Assembly: GCA_905193085.1 (NCBI GenBank)
Contig: CAJJNI010000131.1
Coordinates: 1-6,843, forward strand
DNA length: 6,843 nucleotides
Direction: 5' to 3'
Source of the DNA: an uncultured Lachnospiraceae bacterium
GTDB taxonomy: Bacteria > Bacillota > Clostridia > Lachnospirales > Lachnospiraceae
The stretch's first letter is position 1; the number at the start of each line of letters is the position of its first letter. Position numbers and translations under genes: made by a program. Positions 5,752-6,843 of the stretch are shown here, in pieces. The notes below the pieces were generated by a model. It did no database searches. It had not been told where the DNA came from and saw only the letters and a list, made by a program, of their open reading frames with translations.

Positions 5752-6771
5752 TTATTTTAAGTAATTATTATAATCAAATTCATCTTCTAGGTATTCAACA
5801 TCATCAGAAGTTATCTTATCATTGTAATAAAGCATGTTAAGTGCATTGGAAAACATACTGTAGTAAGACTGCTCTAACTGATTAAGTGTGGTGTAGTCTT
5901 TTGCAAGATAACAGTAGTAAACTTTTGCCTCTTCAAGACTGTCACCTTTTGAACGAAGTGACTGCACAAGATAAAGATATGCGGTAACTGTTTCTTTTCC
6001 ATTTTTAATCATGTCTTTAGTGCGGCTTATAACTTCATCATCATTATTTGCTGTATATAAGTCTTCAAGTTCTTTCCAGCATTTAACGGAAGCTTCTATT
6101 GTGTCAAGTCTTGAATCGGAAAAATCAGGAATGTTTTGGAGAGTTGCTGTTAGCAGCTGATAGTGTGTACTTCCTTCTCTTACATTGTCAAGTCCGTCAT
6201 TTTTTTCAATATAATCAAGCTGATATATTGCAGAATCGTTATATAATCCCTGGGATTCATAATATGTTACATAGTTCTTATATGTTGCAAGAGAATTATT
6301 TGCATACGAATTATCCTTAAAAAAGTCATCGAGAAGTTTTTTTGCGGAATCATAATCTTTATTTGAAATATATGAATCAAAAGTATCCTGATTTTTTAAA
6401 GTATCTTCTTTCATCTGAAGCGCATCAATTCCGGCTTCAGTGTTACTTTCATCAACCATTTCATTTACATCTGCAGAATCTGTTGGTGCAGCAGTAGGCG
6501 CTGTTGTTTCAGCAGGGGAAGCTGTTTGGGTTATTTCTTCTGTTGCAGCAGCCGAAACTGTGGCGGCTTCTTCAGTTGTTTCAGTGTTGTGTGTCGGAAG
6601 AGCAATAGGGCGCTTTGTCGGCTGGGCAGTCTGTGTTGCGGCAGCTTCGTTTGAATCTTTATTATTATCATTGCTTAGATTGTTTACAACAATTGCAGCT
6701 ATAGTTGCAATAACTATTATAATTGCAATTATTATAATAGCTTTTGTCTTTTTGTTAAGTTGTTTTAACAT
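5752..6771 (-). CDS. membrane-anchored protein of unknown function with TPR-like helical domain
   Basis: The 339-residue product starts with a short Lys-rich segment (MLKQLNKKTK) and one hydrophobic helix (11-29, Ile/Ala/Val-rich). By the positive-inside rule this predicts a signal anchor with the rest outside the cell. There is no lipobox cysteine and no obvious signal-peptidase site. Residues about 41-100 are rich in Thr, Ala, Pro and Glu, a typical extended wall-spanning linker. From about 120 on the sequence is polar and helical. Several pieces look like degenerate TPR hairpins: YISNKDYDSAKKLLDDF (134-150), YYESQGLYNDSAIYQLDYI (170-188) and LVQSLRSKGDSLEEAKVYY (268-286). There are only two cysteines (231, 287) and no catalytic motif that I recognise. 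AAGGAG (6777-6782, minus strand) lies five bases before the start. The gene is convergent to gatB and stands alone in the window, so context gives no function. A scaffold or protein-interaction role at the cell surface is a guess. Confidence 0.85.
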   Translation of the reverse strand: MLKQLNKKTKAIIIIAIIIVIATIAAIVVNNLSNDNNKDSNEAAATQTAQPTKRPIALPTHNTETTEEAATVSAAATEEITQTASPAETTAPTAAPTDSADVNEMVDESNTEAGIDALQMKEDTLKNQDTFDSYISNKDYDSAKKLLDDFFKDNSYANNSLATYKNYVTYYESQGLYNDSAIYQLDYIEKNDGLDNVREGSTHYQLLTATLQNIPDFSDSRLDTIEASVKCWKELEDLYTANNDDEVISRTKDMIKNGKETVTAYLYLVQSLRSKGDSLEEAKVYYCYLAKDYTTLNQLEQSYYSMFSNALNMLYYNDKITSDDVEYLEDEFDYNNYLK

Positions 6772-6808
6772 TTTTTCTCCTTCTTTACTGTTTATTTATT
6801 AGAATTTC

Positions 6809-6837
6809 ATAATAACATAATTATTTATTTCAATCAA
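6809..6837 (-). promoter_or_regulatory. extended -10 promoter for the minus-strand membrane protein gene
   Basis: Read on the minus strand, TTGATT (6832-6837) is separated by 17 bases from TATTAT (6809-6814). A TGT triplet directly before the latter gives an extended -10 (TGTTATTAT). Transcription would start near 6802, about 30 bases before the start codon at 6771. The -10 matches five of six consensus bases and the -35 four of six. Confidence 0.6.
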
Positions 6838-6843
6838 TAGTGT

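Noticed and set aside
6694..6740. Repetitive ATTGCAAT/ATTATAAT palindromic sequence.
   Set aside because: It encodes the Ile/Ala/Val-rich membrane helix of the minus-strand protein; repeated Ile and Ala codons explain it.
6440..6802. A 120-codon plus-strand open frame with hydrophobic, Val/Ala/Ser-rich translation.
   Set aside because: It is antisense to the low-complexity linker and membrane helix of the minus-strand gene, whose ribosome binding site, promoter and composition are far better.

Overview
The window looks like an ordinary chromosomal housekeeping stretch of a low-GC Gram-positive anaerobe. A Lachnospiraceae-like or other clostridial host is my best guess. The evidence is the AT-rich sequence with A/T-ending codons, strong AGGAGG-type ribosome binding sites before every gene, sigma-A-like promoters, a DapL-type lysine/diaminopimelate branch and a GatCAB amidotransferase. 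The genus cannot be settled from the sequence.

Layout. Positions 1-90 hold the last 29 codons of an unrecognised plus-strand gene. A very good sigma-A-type promoter at 100-128 then leads into dapF (166-1008, diaminopimelate epimerase). After a 100-base gap with unusually GC-rich, foldable sequence comes dapL (1109-2323, LL-diaminopimelate aminotransferase). A second gap of 111 bases holds an AT-only inverted repeat, a likely promoter and a 15-bp hairpin. It precedes gatC (2435-2728), gatA (2747-4213) and gatB (4230-5669), which are spaced 18 and 16 bases apart as a tight operon. A strong stem-loop with a T run (5689-5741) ends this block. A convergent minus-strand gene (6771 down to 5752), with its own extended -10 promoter at 6809-6837, encodes a membrane-anchored protein of unknown function with a Thr/Ala/Pro-rich linker and a helical, TPR-like C-terminal part.

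How the genes work together. DapL converts tetrahydrodipicolinate directly to LL-diaminopimelate, and DapF epimerises that to meso-diaminopimelate. The dapF-dapL pair therefore encodes two consecutive steps that feed peptidoglycan and lysine. GatC, GatA and GatB form the heterotrimer that amidates misacylated Glu-tRNA(Gln) and/or Asp-tRNA(Asn). The two sets share a strand and neighbourhood, but the promoter-like sequence before gatC suggests they can be transcribed separately.

I found no mobile element, CRISPR array, tRNA or rRNA, and nothing that amounts to a new multi-gene system. The points most worth a second look are the structured dapF-dapL intergenic segment, the hairpin at the predicted 5' end of the gatCAB transcript, and the unassigned membrane-anchored protein.
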